DNA of 64,000 nt from Sphingomonas sp. R-74633 (GCF_013416555.1 NZ_JACCFG010000006.1:248001-312000); one strand, 5' to 3'. Positions 49,935 through 60,661 are shown, numbered from the stretch's first letter. Notes: generated by a model from the letters alone, not told the origin. Translations and numbers: made by a program.

Positions 49935-52900
49935 CTAGACCTTGACGATAACCGAGCCCGGAGCCGGCGTTTCAAATGTCAGGACAGCGCCCTGAAGGGT
50001 GCTATTGATCACCCCCACTGCTCGGACATCATAGTTGCCGTTCGCTGGCGCGACGGATTGGTAGATCGTCACATCGCCGGGGTTGTCATCGCCCGACAGG
50101 TTGCTGAAGGTGGCAGTCCCGCCTTGCACTGTCGGTCCAAAGTCGGTCCACGAATTCGCGCCGGCGACGCTGTATTGCAGCTTCACAACACCGTAGCGGC
50201 TGACGAAATTGCCCGAGCCGCTCGCGTGATACATCCCGTAGAAGCTGGCGTAGATGGACTCGCCCGTAGCTTTGACGAGGTTCGAAACGCGGCCGATCTC
50301 CGCATAAGAGGTTGTCGAGAGGGACGCTCCGCCGGCATCAAACGTGCCGTTCTTGCTGAAGCCACTCGAACCAGATCCCGAGCCAGCCGGCGCTGCCGCC
50401 AACTTCTTACTCACCTGCACCGTCACCTTCGCGACTTGCACGCCGTTATAGCTAACGATCCAATCGAAAGTGCCCGGCGCCGCAGCGCCGCTTACAATCG
50501 TTGGCCGCCCTTTCGTCGTGGAGCCGGTCGTGTTGTCGACTGTGATATTCGCGTTCGTGCAGCCGCCCGTGAAGTTGCCCACCGAGTAGCTCGCCTGGCT
50601 GTTAAGTGTCACATTGGTACCGCCGCGAGTGACGGTGACGGGCATGATCTTCGGGACGCCGCTCGCCGTGGTCCCGGTGTAATCGAAGGCGATCTCCACA
50701 GACTTCTCGATGTCACTCGTGAACTGCGAGGTCAGCGTAACGTCGGCATTGTCCTCTGGCCGTCCCGAGCGGCTCGGGATCTTCGCCCAGTCGGCGCCCG
50801 GCAAAGTATCGGTGATGGTCGACGTGACGTTGATCGGGCCACCAGTGCTGAAACTCAGCTGCCAGCCACTCTCCCAGAGAGCACGCGTGAACCCCGAGTA
50901 GCCGGCGAAGAAATCGCGCACGCGCACCTGCGGATAGCTCCACGTCTCGGCCGCCGTGCCGATCCAGACACAACAGCAGGTGCCGTCATGCCCGAAATAG
51001 ACGGGGTATTCGACGTTGGAGCCGCCGAGCACGCGGGCCGAGGTATTGAGCCAGCTCGAACCGGAATAGTTGTAGCCGCCCACCTCCAGCGTGCACATGA
51101 AGCCCGAGCTGTACTCGTAGATCTCGACGGTGAAGCGCATCATGGTGCTGGTCCACGATTGCGGGAGCCGGACTTTTAGCGATCCGTTCACCACCGAAGC
51201 CTGCGTCGTAAATACGGCCCCGCCAGGCGCGCGGATGACGCTGTCGACATTGTTACGCACGTCGCCGTCGTTGAGCAGCACGCTGCCGCTGTCGCGAATG
51301 TTGGTGCCGAGCGTGCCGCCTACGGTCGCGTTATCGGCGGGCCGGTTAGCGCCGCCGGTGGAGCCCCAGTCGTTCTGGCTGTATGCGCCGAACTGAACAT
51401 CGGTGAAGCCTTGGCCGTTGCCGCCACCCGCGACGCACACATAAAACGTCCGGCCAGCCGTCGTGGCAACGACGCGCTTCTCGACGCCGTTGACATAATA
51501 GCGGACATTCACCCCGTCATAGGTGATGACGACGACAGCCGGCGAGGCATTGGTGTGCGTGACGCCGAGGCTGATGCCGGTCCCGCTCTCATATGCGTAG
51601 AGATCGCCGCCGCTCGAATAGACGAGGTACTGGCCATAGACGTAGTCGTTCGCTCCGCCGTACTGCCGGTTGTCGGCGAGGCCGATCATGTTTGAGCCGG
51701 TGTCGGTAAAGCGCGCCGCGACCATGGCGGTGCCTGTCTGGCTTTCCAGCGAGTAGGCGTTGCCGATCCACTGCGATGCAGACCGATAGATCGCCGTGCC
51801 GCCGCTGATTTCCCAGACAGATCCACCAGATCCGACAACGCTTTCATTCCGTGCGTCGAACAGCGTCGCCGTTCCGGCCACCGGCGCCGTCATGCTGCGA
51901 TGGGTAAGGCCGGTGTAGGGGGAACCACTGTTGTACGCATGGAAGGCGCCATAGAGACTCCACGTGGCCGCCCCGACCAGTAGCTTGCTCTGCCAGCGCA
52001 CGATGCCGCCGAGCCGCACGGTGAAGCGCTTGCCGTCGAACAGCACTTCGAGCTTGCCAGCAACCGAACCCACGTTGACGCTGTAGCCCAGCGACCCGGA
52101 CACGTAGATCGACAGGCCTTGCCCGGCATAGTTGTATTGGGCCTCGACCGTCATGTCGGTGTAATAGTGGTTGGACGAGGTGATCGCCTTGGTAAGCGCG
52201 ACCATGGTCCAAAGAGTCGGGTGAACGTCGACCGCCGCCAGCTGGGCACCCTGAAGCGGCTGCTTCGAGAAGGCGTACGCCTCATAGTCACCGCTGCCGC
52301 TCGTACGCGTCAGGCTGTTTCCGACCAGGCTGATCGGGCCGACGCCGTCGAGCTGCTGATCGGTGGTGGCGCCGTCCGAAGGGCGCCCCGTGCCCGTGAC
52401 GCCGCTCCACGTCGCAACCTGCGACGCCTTCAGGTCAATTGCGTTGAGGAGCGCCTGGCGGGCATCGTAGTAGTCTTTGAACCTCTGGTTGAACGTCGCG
52501 GGCACTATGGTCGTGTCCTGCGTCGTGTCACTGTACGATGGGTTGAGCCCTGCGAAGTAGGTGCCCAGGGCGTTATAGGCGGCGGAATACGCCGTCGTGT
52601 CCACGATCAAGGCATTGGCGCTAGCGCCGATGAGGTTCGCCTCGCCGATAATCGCATTCCAGCGTCGGATGATTTCCGGCTTCTCGACGCGGGAAAGGAC
52701 AGAGTCGCTCTGGATGTCAGCGATTTGAGCCAGACCGCTGGAAGCATCCGCCTGTGCAGCCTTTGCCTGCGACTGATCGGTCCAAGGGCCGGACTGAATA
52801 TCCTTGATCGCCCACCCAGGCGCCCCGCTCTGATAGAAGTCGAGCACCTTCGGCCAAAGGGTCTGCCCCGATGCTACGGCCGTGGTGACGTACTTGCCGC

Positions 52901-54671
52901 CATCCAACAGCACAAAGATCGAGGTGCCGTCATAGACCAGCGCCATGCGACTCGCCGGGGTTAGACCCGTAACGGCCGCCGACGCGATCAGCCCTGCGCC
53001 GCCGCTACCGTAGAGATAGATCATCCCGGTGGTTGGAGTGTTGGCGACAAATACCGCCTCGTACTTCACATTGATGGCGGCGCCGCCGAAGGCCCCGACA
53101 AAGTTGGTCGCGCTGCTGTCCAGCGCTAGTGACGTGCACCAGCCACCTGCGGTGCCGTCTTGGATAGCCAGCAGGCTGCTACTCACGAACGCGGTGCCGA
53201 CAAGCGCGGAGCTGACCGTGCCGCCCTGATACAGGCCATGCGTGCCGCCGGCCTTCACCTGCGAGTTGCCCTGCACGGTCGTGTAGGCGCCGATCGGCGT
53301 GAGGGTGCGCGAGGTGCCCGCATTGTTCGCCGGCATCTGGCCGTTGTCGTTGGAGGTGCCCGACCAGTTCGAGCGCGTCTGCGCATACGCCCTCAGGGCG
53401 TCGATCAGCACCGTGATCCCGGTCCGATAGTCTCCGAGCTTGGTGTTGAAAGTGCCGCGGACTACCGGCGTCGTGTCGCTCGTGTCGTTCCAGGCGGGAT
53501 TGAGGGTGTTCCGATAGGCCTGCCAATTCCCTCGCGCGGTAGCGGCCGTCGTGCGCGCTGCGGCGACCGCTGCCGACCCCGCGATTGCGCCCGCTTGCGC
53601 ATCGAGAATTGCCCAGGACGCCTCAAGCTCGGCGTCGCCGGGAATGAGCTTTTGGATCTTCTCCGCCGGCGTTAGCTTGCCGTCCGAGAAGATCTCGGCG
53701 AGATCGTCCAGCGCCTCGCTTGCATCTTCCTGCGCTTGGTCGAGCTGGCCTAGCCGAGCTTCGATCTCCGCGAGTGCGCGTGTGTAGGGGTTTGGTTCGA
53801 GCGCCCCCGCCGTAGTCAGGCCCTCGATCGTCAGCGAGCAGAAACTCACTGTCTCAAGCGCGAGATCCACCGCGAAGTCCTTGAAGAACCCATAGATGGC
53901 AAGGCTCTCGAAACCTTCCTCTCCGATCCAAAGCGCCGGCTTCGCGCGCAGCGCGGCCAGGCGTCGCTGCACTTCGTCTGCGGTGCCGGTTTCAATCAGC
54001 GAACGGATCGTCATCCGCTTCGCCCAGCCGCGCTCCACCACCGTGGTCAGACCGAAATCGTCTGTTTCCCGCCGGCTGAAATCGTCGATCCCCACGCTCG
54101 GGCCGGCCTCGGTCAGGCCGAGATCCAGCACATTGCCGAGCAGCAGGGTTCCCGCCGCGACAGGCACCAGCGGTCCGCTCGCCGAGACCGTCACGACGAT
54201 CTGCACGCCCGCGACCTGCGGCAGATCGAGGAAGAGCATCGAGGCCTCATCGTCGGTCGGATCGCTCGGCACCTGCGTCTGATCGTAGATCGTGACCGCG
54301 CCCGAGGTGACCTTGACGCGCACCGAAACCGCATTGGTATCGAGCACCGCCAACGCGCCGATCGCGGCGGGGGGAGCCAGCGTGACGGTGATATTGCCGA
54401 TCGCCTCGGTGAGGGAACCTACGGCCTGATCGAACATCGCCCAACGGTTTGTCGCGCTGACATCGATCCACTTGCCGGCGGCGCCGGCGGCGGGGTGATT
54501 GCCGATGTTGCCGGCGCCGGCGCTCTCATAGATCCGGTGCGTGGAGGTAAGGATTACGCGCGCACCGACCGCATAGGTCGTACCCGCTGCCCATGCCGGA
54601 TAATCGTTCTCGGCGACGTTGCTGCCGACCAGCACCGCGTCGGTGATAGTGACGGGTTCAACGACCTTCAT
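49935..54671 (-). CDS. Large tail tip/fibre protein with lectin-like repeats
   Basis: A 1578-aa structural protein starting at ATG 54671, which overlaps the stop of the 280-aa gene (ATGA). Residues 1-280 are a paralogue of that protein, including a carbohydrate-binding-like YPAWAAGTTYAVGARVI module. The middle alternates helical linkers (FSDGKLTPAEKIQKLIPG, SDSVLSRVEKPEIIRRWN) with beta-rich lectin-like segments, at least two or three copies; the C-terminus is Ser/Gly/Thr-rich. This fits a central fibre or receptor-binding protein. Upstream in-frame extension beyond 54671 is not used. Confidence 0.8.
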   Translation of the reverse strand: MKVVEPVTITDAVLVGSNVAENDYPAWAAGTTYAVGARVILTSTHRIYESAGAGNIGNHPAAGAAGKWIDVSATNRWAMFDQAVGSLTEAIGNITVTLAPPAAIGALAVLDTNAVSVRVKVTSGAVTIYDQTQVPSDPTDDEASMLFLDLPQVAGVQIVVTVSASGPLVPVAAGTLLLGNVLDLGLTEAGPSVGIDDFSRRETDDFGLTTVVERGWAKRMTIRSLIETGTADEVQRRLAALRAKPALWIGEEGFESLAIYGFFKDFAVDLALETVSFCSLTIEGLTTAGALEPNPYTRALAEIEARLGQLDQAQEDASEALDDLAEIFSDGKLTPAEKIQKLIPGDAELEASWAILDAQAGAIAGSAAVAAARTTAATARGNWQAYRNTLNPAWNDTSDTTPVVRGTFNTKLGDYRTGITVLIDALRAYAQTRSNWSGTSNDNGQMPANNAGTSRTLTPIGAYTTVQGNSQVKAGGTHGLYQGGTVSSALVGTAFVSSSLLAIQDGTAGGWCTSLALDSSATNFVGAFGGAAINVKYEAVFVANTPTTGMIYLYGSGGAGLIASAAVTGLTPASRMALVYDGTSIFVLLDGGKYVTTAVASGQTLWPKVLDFYQSGAPGWAIKDIQSGPWTDQSQAKAAQADASSGLAQIADIQSDSVLSRVEKPEIIRRWNAIIGEANLIGASANALIVDTTAYSAAYNALGTYFAGLNPSYSDTTQDTTIVPATFNQRFKDYYDARQALLNAIDLKASQVATWSGVTGTGRPSDGATTDQQLDGVGPISLVGNSLTRTSGSGDYEAYAFSKQPLQGAQLAAVDVHPTLWTMVALTKAITSSNHYYTDMTVEAQYNYAGQGLSIYVSGSLGYSVNVGSVAGKLEVLFDGKRFTVRLGGIVRWQSKLLVGAATWSLYGAFHAYNSGSPYTGLTHRSMTAPVAGTATLFDARNESVVGSGGSVWEISGGTAIYRSASQWIGNAYSLESQTGTAMVAARFTDTGSNMIGLADNRQYGGANDYVYGQYLVYSSGGDLYAYESGTGISLGVTHTNASPAVVVITYDGVNVRYYVNGVEKRVVATTAGRTFYVCVAGGGNGQGFTDVQFGAYSQNDWGSTGGANRPADNATVGGTLGTNIRDSGSVLLNDGDVRNNVDSVIRAPGGAVFTTQASVVNGSLKVRLPQSWTSTMMRFTVEIYEYSSGFMCTLEVGGYNYSGSSWLNTSARVLGGSNVEYPVYFGHDGTCCCVWIGTAAETWSYPQVRVRDFFAGYSGFTRALWESGWQLSFSTGGPINVTSTITDTLPGADWAKIPSRSGRPEDNADVTLTSQFTSDIEKSVEIAFDYTGTTASGVPKIMPVTVTRGGTNVTLNSQASYSVGNFTGGCTNANITVDNTTGSTTKGRPTIVSGAAAPGTFDWIVSYNGVQVAKVTVQVSKKLAAAPAGSGSGSSGFSKNGTFDAGGASLSTTSYAEIGRVSNLVKATGESIYASFYGMYHASGSGNFVSRYGVVKLQYSVAGANSWTDFGPTVQGGTATFSNLSGDDNPGDVTIYQSVAPANGNYDVRAVGVINSTLQGAVLTFETPAPGSVIVKV

Positions 54672-55510
54672 GCGGCGAGACCTTCGATTTCGAACGAGCA
54701 GAAGCTTGAGGTGAGCAGGGCGATGTCGACCGAGAAGCTCTTGAAAAAGCCGTAGATCGAGAGCGCATCGTATCCTTCCTCGCCGATCCACAGGGCCGGC
54801 GTTGCGCGCAGCCTCGCGACGCGCTTTTGCACCCGAGCGACGGCCGAGGTGTCGATCCGGGAGCGGAGCGTCATCCGCTTCGCCCAGCCGCGCTCCACCA
54901 CGGTGGTCACGCCGAAATCGTCGGTTTCGCGCCGGCTGTAATCGGTGATCCCGATGGATGGAGATTGCTCGGTCGTGCCCAGATCGAGCACATTTCCGAT
55001 GATCAGGGTGCTCAAGCCGACCGCCGCGCCGGCTGCGCTGGTCAATGTCACCTTGATCTGAGCGTTGGCCGCCTGCGGGAGATCGAGGAAGGTCAGAACG
55101 GCGCGCGTCGCCTGAACCGTACGGTCGTAGACGCCCACGCCGGCAACGGTCACCTCGACACGCACGGTTGCAGCCACGGCATCGAGCACGGCGAGCGCGC
55201 CGATCACGACAGCCGGCGCCAGCGTGACGCTTAAGCTGGTAACGACCATGGTCGATGATCCTGCCGAGTCGTCGAACATTGCCCACCGGTTTGTGGGTCC
55301 GGCGTCGAGCCACTGCGTTGCCCCGGCAGTGGGATCGTTGCCGATGTTTCCGGCGATCGCGCTCTCATAGACGCGATGTGTCGCGGTCGAGATCACGCGC
55401 GCGCCGAGGGCGTACGTGGTGCCGGCCGCCCAAGCGGGATAGTCGGTTTCAGGCACCGTCACATTCACGATCATCGCTGCGGTGACCTTGGTCCGCTCGA
55501 TCACCTTCAT
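54668..55510 (-). CDS. Distal tail protein, duplicate of the fibre N-terminus
   Basis: A 280-aa protein, close to the N-terminal 280 residues of the downstream 1578-aa protein. Shared segments include DYPAWAAGTTYALGARVI, RRETDDFGVTTVVERGWAK and ALWIGEEGYDALSIYGFFK. It is coupled to the tape-measure gene upstream (55507-55510) and to the fibre gene downstream (54668-54671). Position immediately after the tape measure is that of a distal tail or baseplate hub component. Confidence 0.8.
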   Translation of the reverse strand: MKVIERTKVTAAMIVNVTVPETDYPAWAAGTTYALGARVISTATHRVYESAIAGNIGNDPTAGATQWLDAGPTNRWAMFDDSAGSSTMVVTSLSVTLAPAVVIGALAVLDAVAATVRVEVTVAGVGVYDRTVQATRAVLTFLDLPQAANAQIKVTLTSAAGAAVGLSTLIIGNVLDLGTTEQSPSIGITDYSRRETDDFGVTTVVERGWAKRMTLRSRIDTSAVARVQKRVARLRATPALWIGEEGYDALSIYGFFKSFSVDIALLTSSFCSFEIEGLAA

Positions 55511-58500
55511 GCTGCGATCACGGTCGAGATCGAGTTGCCGCCGTTCTCCGACGTGACGTTATCGAGCGTCCGCTTGATCGCACCGGTATTGCCGGCCGTC
55601 GCCGCATGCCCCTGATTGTTCTCGCTGCGCATGCCGGCGATTTCCTCGCGCAGTTCGTCAAGCTTGGCAGTCAGGCTCGCGACGTTGTCGTTGGCGGTCG
55701 CGTCTGCCGCCTGTGCCGTATCAGCCGAGGCCGCGAGCAGCGCAGCGTCCGAGAGCGCCGTTGCGCTCGTGCCGAGCTGGTTGACGATCCCATAGGTGGC
55801 TTCGAGGCTCGCGGCGGTCTGTGCCTTGACCCGCTCATATTCCTGCGCGCTGCGCGCGGAGGCGAGCGCGGCGGTGAGCAGGGCCTGCGATAGCTGCGGC
55901 AACGACTTTGCCGCGTCCTGCGCACCCGGATCGTTCGACCGTGCCATTGCAGTCGCTGCGTTGAACTGCCCCATCAGCGTGGCGAAGCTGGTCGCGCCGG
56001 TCGCATCGGAAAGACCGCGAATGCGCTTCACTTCCTCCATGATGCTATCGCCCACGGACTGCCAGGCCTGCCGCAGCTGATCGGCGGCCTCGGCCGCCTT
56101 CTGCGCATCCTGAAGCCCCCAGATCTGGAGCTGAAGCGCGCGGTTGCTCTCGTCGAGCTTCGCGAGATCGAGCTGCCGGATCGCCTCGGTGTTGCCCTGA
56201 AGCTCCAGCAACTGGCGCTCAAGATCCTGGCGCTCGCTGAGGATATCGGCTGCGCTCTTCGCGCCGGTAAGTGCCGATTGGAGATCCGCGAAAGCCGGCG
56301 CCAGCTGGAGCAGCGTGGCATAGGTCGCCTGCCCGGCGGCTGTGGTCAGATCCTGCGCCTCAACGAGCGCGCGGAACGCCGCCAGCGTCGACGGCATGGT
56401 CAGGCCGAGGCTCGCGAACACGCTCCCCAGCTGGGCGGTCTTGGCGGCCGCCTGTTCTTCCTTCGAATAATAGTCCTCGAAGTAGGAGTTCACAGCGTCG
56501 GCCATGGCCGAGACACTTTCGAACTGGTCCGCCAGGCCGAGCTTCGCGGCGATGCTGAGGTTCGTCGCGTTGCGTCCGAGCAGATCGAGCGATGCGCTTA
56601 CCTGCTCGACGGTGGAGGCGACGCGCACCAGCGTCTCGAAAGCGCCCTCGCCGACCTTCTGGAACTGCGCGATGCCGGGGAATGCGGCGTTCGCCATGCC
56701 ATCGGCGGCGGCGCCGAAGATCGCAGTGAGCTTCTCTTGGATCTGATCACCGGTGAGGCCTTGCAGGTCGATCTTGCCGATCGTGACGACGAAGCTGTTG
56801 AGCCGCGCCTCGATCGTGGAAGTCGCCTCACCCAACGGACCGGCAGCCGACTTGATCGCATCGCTGAACGAACGAAGGATCAGCGTGAACTGGCCCTCAA
56901 GCGCCGGGTCGGCGCTCGAATACTGCGTCGAGTAGGAGTGGCCAGTCGTGATCCCGAGGAACTTCTTCGTCTTGGTGATGTCGCTGTAATAGGACGCGTC
57001 GAACCCTCCCGAGAGGATCGAGCCCAGCGACTGGGAATTGCCGTACAGGCCGCTTGCGGTGACCTTGGTGCTAGATCCGAACAGCGATCCAATCAGGCTA
57101 CCGATACCGCCGATTATCCCGCCGATGATCGGGATCTTGGTCAGGATGCCGCCGCCGGTGATGATCCCCTTCAGCAGGCCTCCGGTGCTGTCCATCTTGA
57201 AGCCTTCGGTGACGCCGGCCGAGGCGTTGATGTCACCCGTGCGGAGGATCACCGCGGTGAAGCTCGCGATCTGGCTGTCGATCGACTTGAGCGACGACGA
57301 CATCTCGCGCGCGTAGTTGTTCGTCAGCGTGTCGACTTCCTTCAGCGCGTCGATCGCGTTCTTGAGGCTCGCGCTCTGGGCGTTCGGATCGCCGAATACC
57401 GTCCCGGTGCCGGTATTCGCGGGCGTGGGTTTGGTGCCGCCGCCGCTGAACGACCGAACCACGGAAAGACCGATCGAGGCGAGCGCGGCGGCGGTCGCGG
57501 CGCCCGCGACGAGGTTCGCAGGGAAGGGCAGCGAGGCAATGGCCTTGGCGACAGCCTCAACGGCGCTCGCAGCTGCTCGCAAGCCGCTCTTGGCGATGCT
57601 CGAGGCGGTTTCCGCCGCGTCTTGGATCATCGCGCGAACCGACAGTGCGAACTGGATCGCGCGGAAAGTCTTTTCGGCCGCCGACAGCGCGGCGTAGCCC
57701 TTGCTGCCCTCCGCGAAAAACCCTTTCGCGGCGGAGGCCATGTCTCCGAACATATCGATCTGGGCAGTCGCATTGCGGGTGTTGAACAGAGCGTTTTCTC
57801 GGCGCTCGGCCTCGGCATCGCCGATTTCCTTGAGCTTCTTGATCTCCAGATCATGGGCGGCACGCAGGCGCTCCTGGTCGGCTAAGTAGGTCGCCATGCG
57901 GGCGGTAAGATCACCAAGAGCGCGACCACCTTCGCCAAATGCGTCGGCGAGGCCTTGCGCGGCCTCGGTGACGTTGTCCGAGATCTCGGCGAGCAGATCC
58001 GCCTGATACCGCAGGCTGTTGTTGAAGACCTCGGCGCGAAGCTGCCGCTGAGCTTCGAGATCTGCGATTTCGACCTGCTGCGCGATATACTTCTGCTGCT
58101 CGGCGGGATCGTCCGTCATCCGCTTGGCCTCGATCGTCGCCCGCATAGTCGCCAGGGCATGAGTGCGGACCGCGTCGGTTTCGCCCACAAGCCGCAGCTC
58201 TTCGCGCAGCTCAGCCACGCGATCCGCGCCCGAGGCCATGGCCGCGCTGAACTGGCCAGTGCGTTCCGCCTTCGCCAGCCGCTCGCGTTCGGCACGTTGA
58301 TCGGCAAGCGCCTTGGTTGCGCGCCCAGCCTCGGTAGCGAGGCCCTGCTGCTGAGCAGCCTCGATCGCGGCGAGCAGGGGAAGGTCGGCGATCTGGTTCT
58401 TGAGATACTCGCTGGCCCTCTCGGCGGGAATGAGCCCGGCCGCGACCATCTGGTTCACCCGTTCCTGCGCAGCCGCCTGATCGCGCATGCCGGCCGTGCT

Positions 58501-60600
58501 CCGCTCGCCCTCAGACACGCGCTGCGCGATGGCCAGGCGCACCTGGCGACCAACCTCGGCGTCAATCTCGCCGCGCTCCTTGATCGCCTTGCTCTCGGCC
58601 TTCACGCGCGCCTCAGCGACGAGCGCGGCGCCGCCGGATAGCTTGTAGGCGTCAGCGAGCCCGTAGAGGTTCTTGACCTGCGCTTCGAGCGCAGCAGCCT
58701 CGCGGGCCAGCTCGTCGGCGTGGTTCTGCTCTTTGCGTGCGGCCGCTGCGTCGCGCCGAGCTGCTCGTTCCGCAGCGCTGCGCGACTTCTCGGCAGCTTC
58801 GGCCGAATGCACGGCGCTGCTCGCGTCGGTCAGATCCTTGCGATATTGCTCAAGCGCCGCGCCTCCGGCGCGATCGGCCGCCGCCCCGCGCTGTTGTACG
58901 AGCGCAAGCTGCGCGCGCGCCCTCTCAAGCGGCGTGGTCGCGGTTGCGAGCGCGACCTGCCGGTCGATCAACTGCGATGCACTTCCGGCTGCCTCGGTGC
59001 TGGTCGAAACCAGCTTGCGCTGCTCCGCATTTGCCGTGCCCATGGCCACGGCAGTGCGGGCGATCTGGAGTTGCAGGCCGCGATTGTTCTCGGACGCGTC
59101 GTTGACGGCGAATGCGTACCGCTCAAGCTCCTTCACCGCGCCCTTCATCGTCGGATCTTGGGCGGCCTGCTTGTTCAGATTGCGCACGAGCTGCTCGGCC
59201 GTCAGGCCGGTGCGATAGTCGCCGGTGTAGCGGTTCAACTGATCGTTGATGAACGCGCGTCCGGAAGCCGAGACGCTATCGACCGTCTGATCGGGGAGGA
59301 ACGACACGCCGGCGAGGCGCCCGCTGGTTGTTAGGCGCTGCCGCGCGGTCTGGTAGGCCTTGGCCCCCGCATCAAGCTTCGCCTCGGCATCGCGCGAGTT
59401 CGCGAGGATGCTCAGCCAGGTCACCTGTTCCTTGATCTTGCCCGTCGTGCGATCGAGATCAGCCGCAAGAGCAGCCTGACGCGCGCCCAGATCGTCCGAG
59501 GCATCGCCGCTCTTGAACAGGCCATCGGTGAGGGCGCCGAGCACCAACAGGCCGCCAGTGATCGCCAGCCCCCAAGGCCCGATCATGAAGCTCGCGACCT
59601 TCCCGAGGCGCCCCTCCATGTTCGCCATCTGCCCAGCCGCCTGCCCGCCTTGGATGGCGAGCACGGACAGTACATTCGCGCCCATACTGATCTGGGTGAA
59701 GGCGTCCTGCGCTTGGAAAGAGAGCCCCTGCATGGCAGCTCGGTGAGCGCCAGCGGATGCAGCGCCACGGGCATGCGCGTCGGTCGCCTCTGCGAGAGCC
59801 GTCCGCTCCATGCGCAGCTTGGCCGCGTAGTCATCCAGGCCGATCGCACCAGCGGCGATTAGAGTGCGGGCCTCGGCAATCTCCGCGTCGAAACGCTGCT
59901 GCGCCGCGACAGTGGGATCGATGGAGGCGCGGAGGCGGGCAGCGGCGGCGGCCAGATTGTCCGTTTCGCGGACCTCGGCCGCTGCTGCGACCTGGCTCTC
60001 GCGATATGCCGCGGATTTCTGCTTCGCGACGGCTTCGAACAGACGATAGGCATCGGCCGCGCGGCGTACCGCCTCGGCCTCGGCCTCGCTGGCCGCAGCT
60101 GCCTGCTGTGCCGCAAGTTGCTTGGCCTCCGAGGCTGCTTCCGCCTCGAACCGAGCCTGCCTCGCAGCCGCCAGCTCGGCCGCGAACAGGTCGGCCTCTT
60201 GGGCACGCAACCTGGCGGCCAGTTCAGTGAGACCCTGCTGTTCGGCAGCCAAGGCCGCCGTTTCGACCTTGGTCGCGCGGATCTCTTCCCGCGTCTTCCC
60301 GAACGTGGCCGCTTGGCGGTCGAGCTGGCGCGACAGGGCCTCGCCAGCCTTTTCAACGCGCGCGAGTTCGCGCGCGGAGTTCTGAGCTTCCTTGGTGACG
60401 GCGCTCCCGAACGCGGTGATGCTAGCCCGGGCGCTGCCCAGATCCAGCATACCGCTGGTGGCGCGCTCGATGTTCTTGGCGCTCTGCACGGCCTTATATT
60501 CGGCGGTGTCCATTTCCTTCTGGAGCTGAACCAGCTCTTCGAACGAACCGCCGGTATCGATCGCAAAGCCTACTTCCAGCGTCGGAATGCCGTCATCCAC
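55507..60600 (-). CDS. Tail tape measure protein
   Basis: A 1697-aa protein starting at GTG 60600. Long coiled coils (ELARVEKAGEALSRQLDRQA, then AAAASEAEAEAVRRAADAY) alternate with two hydrophobic segments (GPWGLAITGGLLVLGAL; NLVAGAATAAALASIGLSVV), the tape-measure hallmark. It sets tail length and is ejected at infection. By the usual rule of about 0.15 nm per residue it implies a tail near 250 nm. It follows the chaperone frameshift genes, with a moron gene inserted between. Confidence 0.88.
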   Translation of the reverse strand: MDDGIPTLEVGFAIDTGGSFEELVQLQKEMDTAEYKAVQSAKNIERATSGMLDLGSARASITAFGSAVTKEAQNSARELARVEKAGEALSRQLDRQAATFGKTREEIRATKVETAALAAEQQGLTELAARLRAQEADLFAAELAAARQARFEAEAASEAKQLAAQQAAAASEAEAEAVRRAADAYRLFEAVAKQKSAAYRESQVAAAAEVRETDNLAAAAARLRASIDPTVAAQQRFDAEIAEARTLIAAGAIGLDDYAAKLRMERTALAEATDAHARGAASAGAHRAAMQGLSFQAQDAFTQISMGANVLSVLAIQGGQAAGQMANMEGRLGKVASFMIGPWGLAITGGLLVLGALTDGLFKSGDASDDLGARQAALAADLDRTTGKIKEQVTWLSILANSRDAEAKLDAGAKAYQTARQRLTTSGRLAGVSFLPDQTVDSVSASGRAFINDQLNRYTGDYRTGLTAEQLVRNLNKQAAQDPTMKGAVKELERYAFAVNDASENNRGLQLQIARTAVAMGTANAEQRKLVSTSTEAAGSASQLIDRQVALATATTPLERARAQLALVQQRGAAADRAGGAALEQYRKDLTDASSAVHSAEAAEKSRSAAERAARRDAAAARKEQNHADELAREAAALEAQVKNLYGLADAYKLSGGAALVAEARVKAESKAIKERGEIDAEVGRQVRLAIAQRVSEGERSTAGMRDQAAAQERVNQMVAAGLIPAERASEYLKNQIADLPLLAAIEAAQQQGLATEAGRATKALADQRAERERLAKAERTGQFSAAMASGADRVAELREELRLVGETDAVRTHALATMRATIEAKRMTDDPAEQQKYIAQQVEIADLEAQRQLRAEVFNNSLRYQADLLAEISDNVTEAAQGLADAFGEGGRALGDLTARMATYLADQERLRAAHDLEIKKLKEIGDAEAERRENALFNTRNATAQIDMFGDMASAAKGFFAEGSKGYAALSAAEKTFRAIQFALSVRAMIQDAAETASSIAKSGLRAAASAVEAVAKAIASLPFPANLVAGAATAAALASIGLSVVRSFSGGGTKPTPANTGTGTVFGDPNAQSASLKNAIDALKEVDTLTNNYAREMSSSLKSIDSQIASFTAVILRTGDINASAGVTEGFKMDSTGGLLKGIITGGGILTKIPIIGGIIGGIGSLIGSLFGSSTKVTASGLYGNSQSLGSILSGGFDASYYSDITKTKKFLGITTGHSYSTQYSSADPALEGQFTLILRSFSDAIKSAAGPLGEATSTIEARLNSFVVTIGKIDLQGLTGDQIQEKLTAIFGAAADGMANAAFPGIAQFQKVGEGAFETLVRVASTVEQVSASLDLLGRNATNLSIAAKLGLADQFESVSAMADAVNSYFEDYYSKEEQAAAKTAQLGSVFASLGLTMPSTLAAFRALVEAQDLTTAAGQATYATLLQLAPAFADLQSALTGAKSAADILSERQDLERQLLELQGNTEAIRQLDLAKLDESNRALQLQIWGLQDAQKAAEAADQLRQAWQSVGDSIMEEVKRIRGLSDATGATSFATLMGQFNAATAMARSNDPGAQDAAKSLPQLSQALLTAALASARSAQEYERVKAQTAASLEATYGIVNQLGTSATALSDAALLAASADTAQAADATANDNVASLTAKLDELREEIAGMRSENNQGHAATAGNTGAIKRTLDNVTSENGGNSISTVIAA

Positions 60601-60615
60601 GGGCCTTGCTCCAAT

Positions 60616-60639
60616 AAAAAAGCCCCGCCGAAGCGGGGC
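60616..60639 (-). terminator. Intrinsic terminator upstream of the tape measure gene
   Basis: Reading leftwards, GCCCCGC (60639-60633) and GCGGGGC (60628-60622) form a 7-bp stem with a TTCG tetraloop, followed by TTTTTT (60621-60616). It lies between the 158-aa gene stop and the tape measure GTG, in the middle of the late tail operon. Confidence 0.8.
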
Positions 60640-60661
60640 CGATATCAGTCTGTGAATTCTG

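Noticed and set aside
49935..55313. A single 1792-aa tail protein starting at 55313
   Set aside because: The part upstream of 54671 is Arg-rich nonsense in the antisense phase of the 280-aa gene; the ATGA junction and paralogy to that gene fix the start at 54671.
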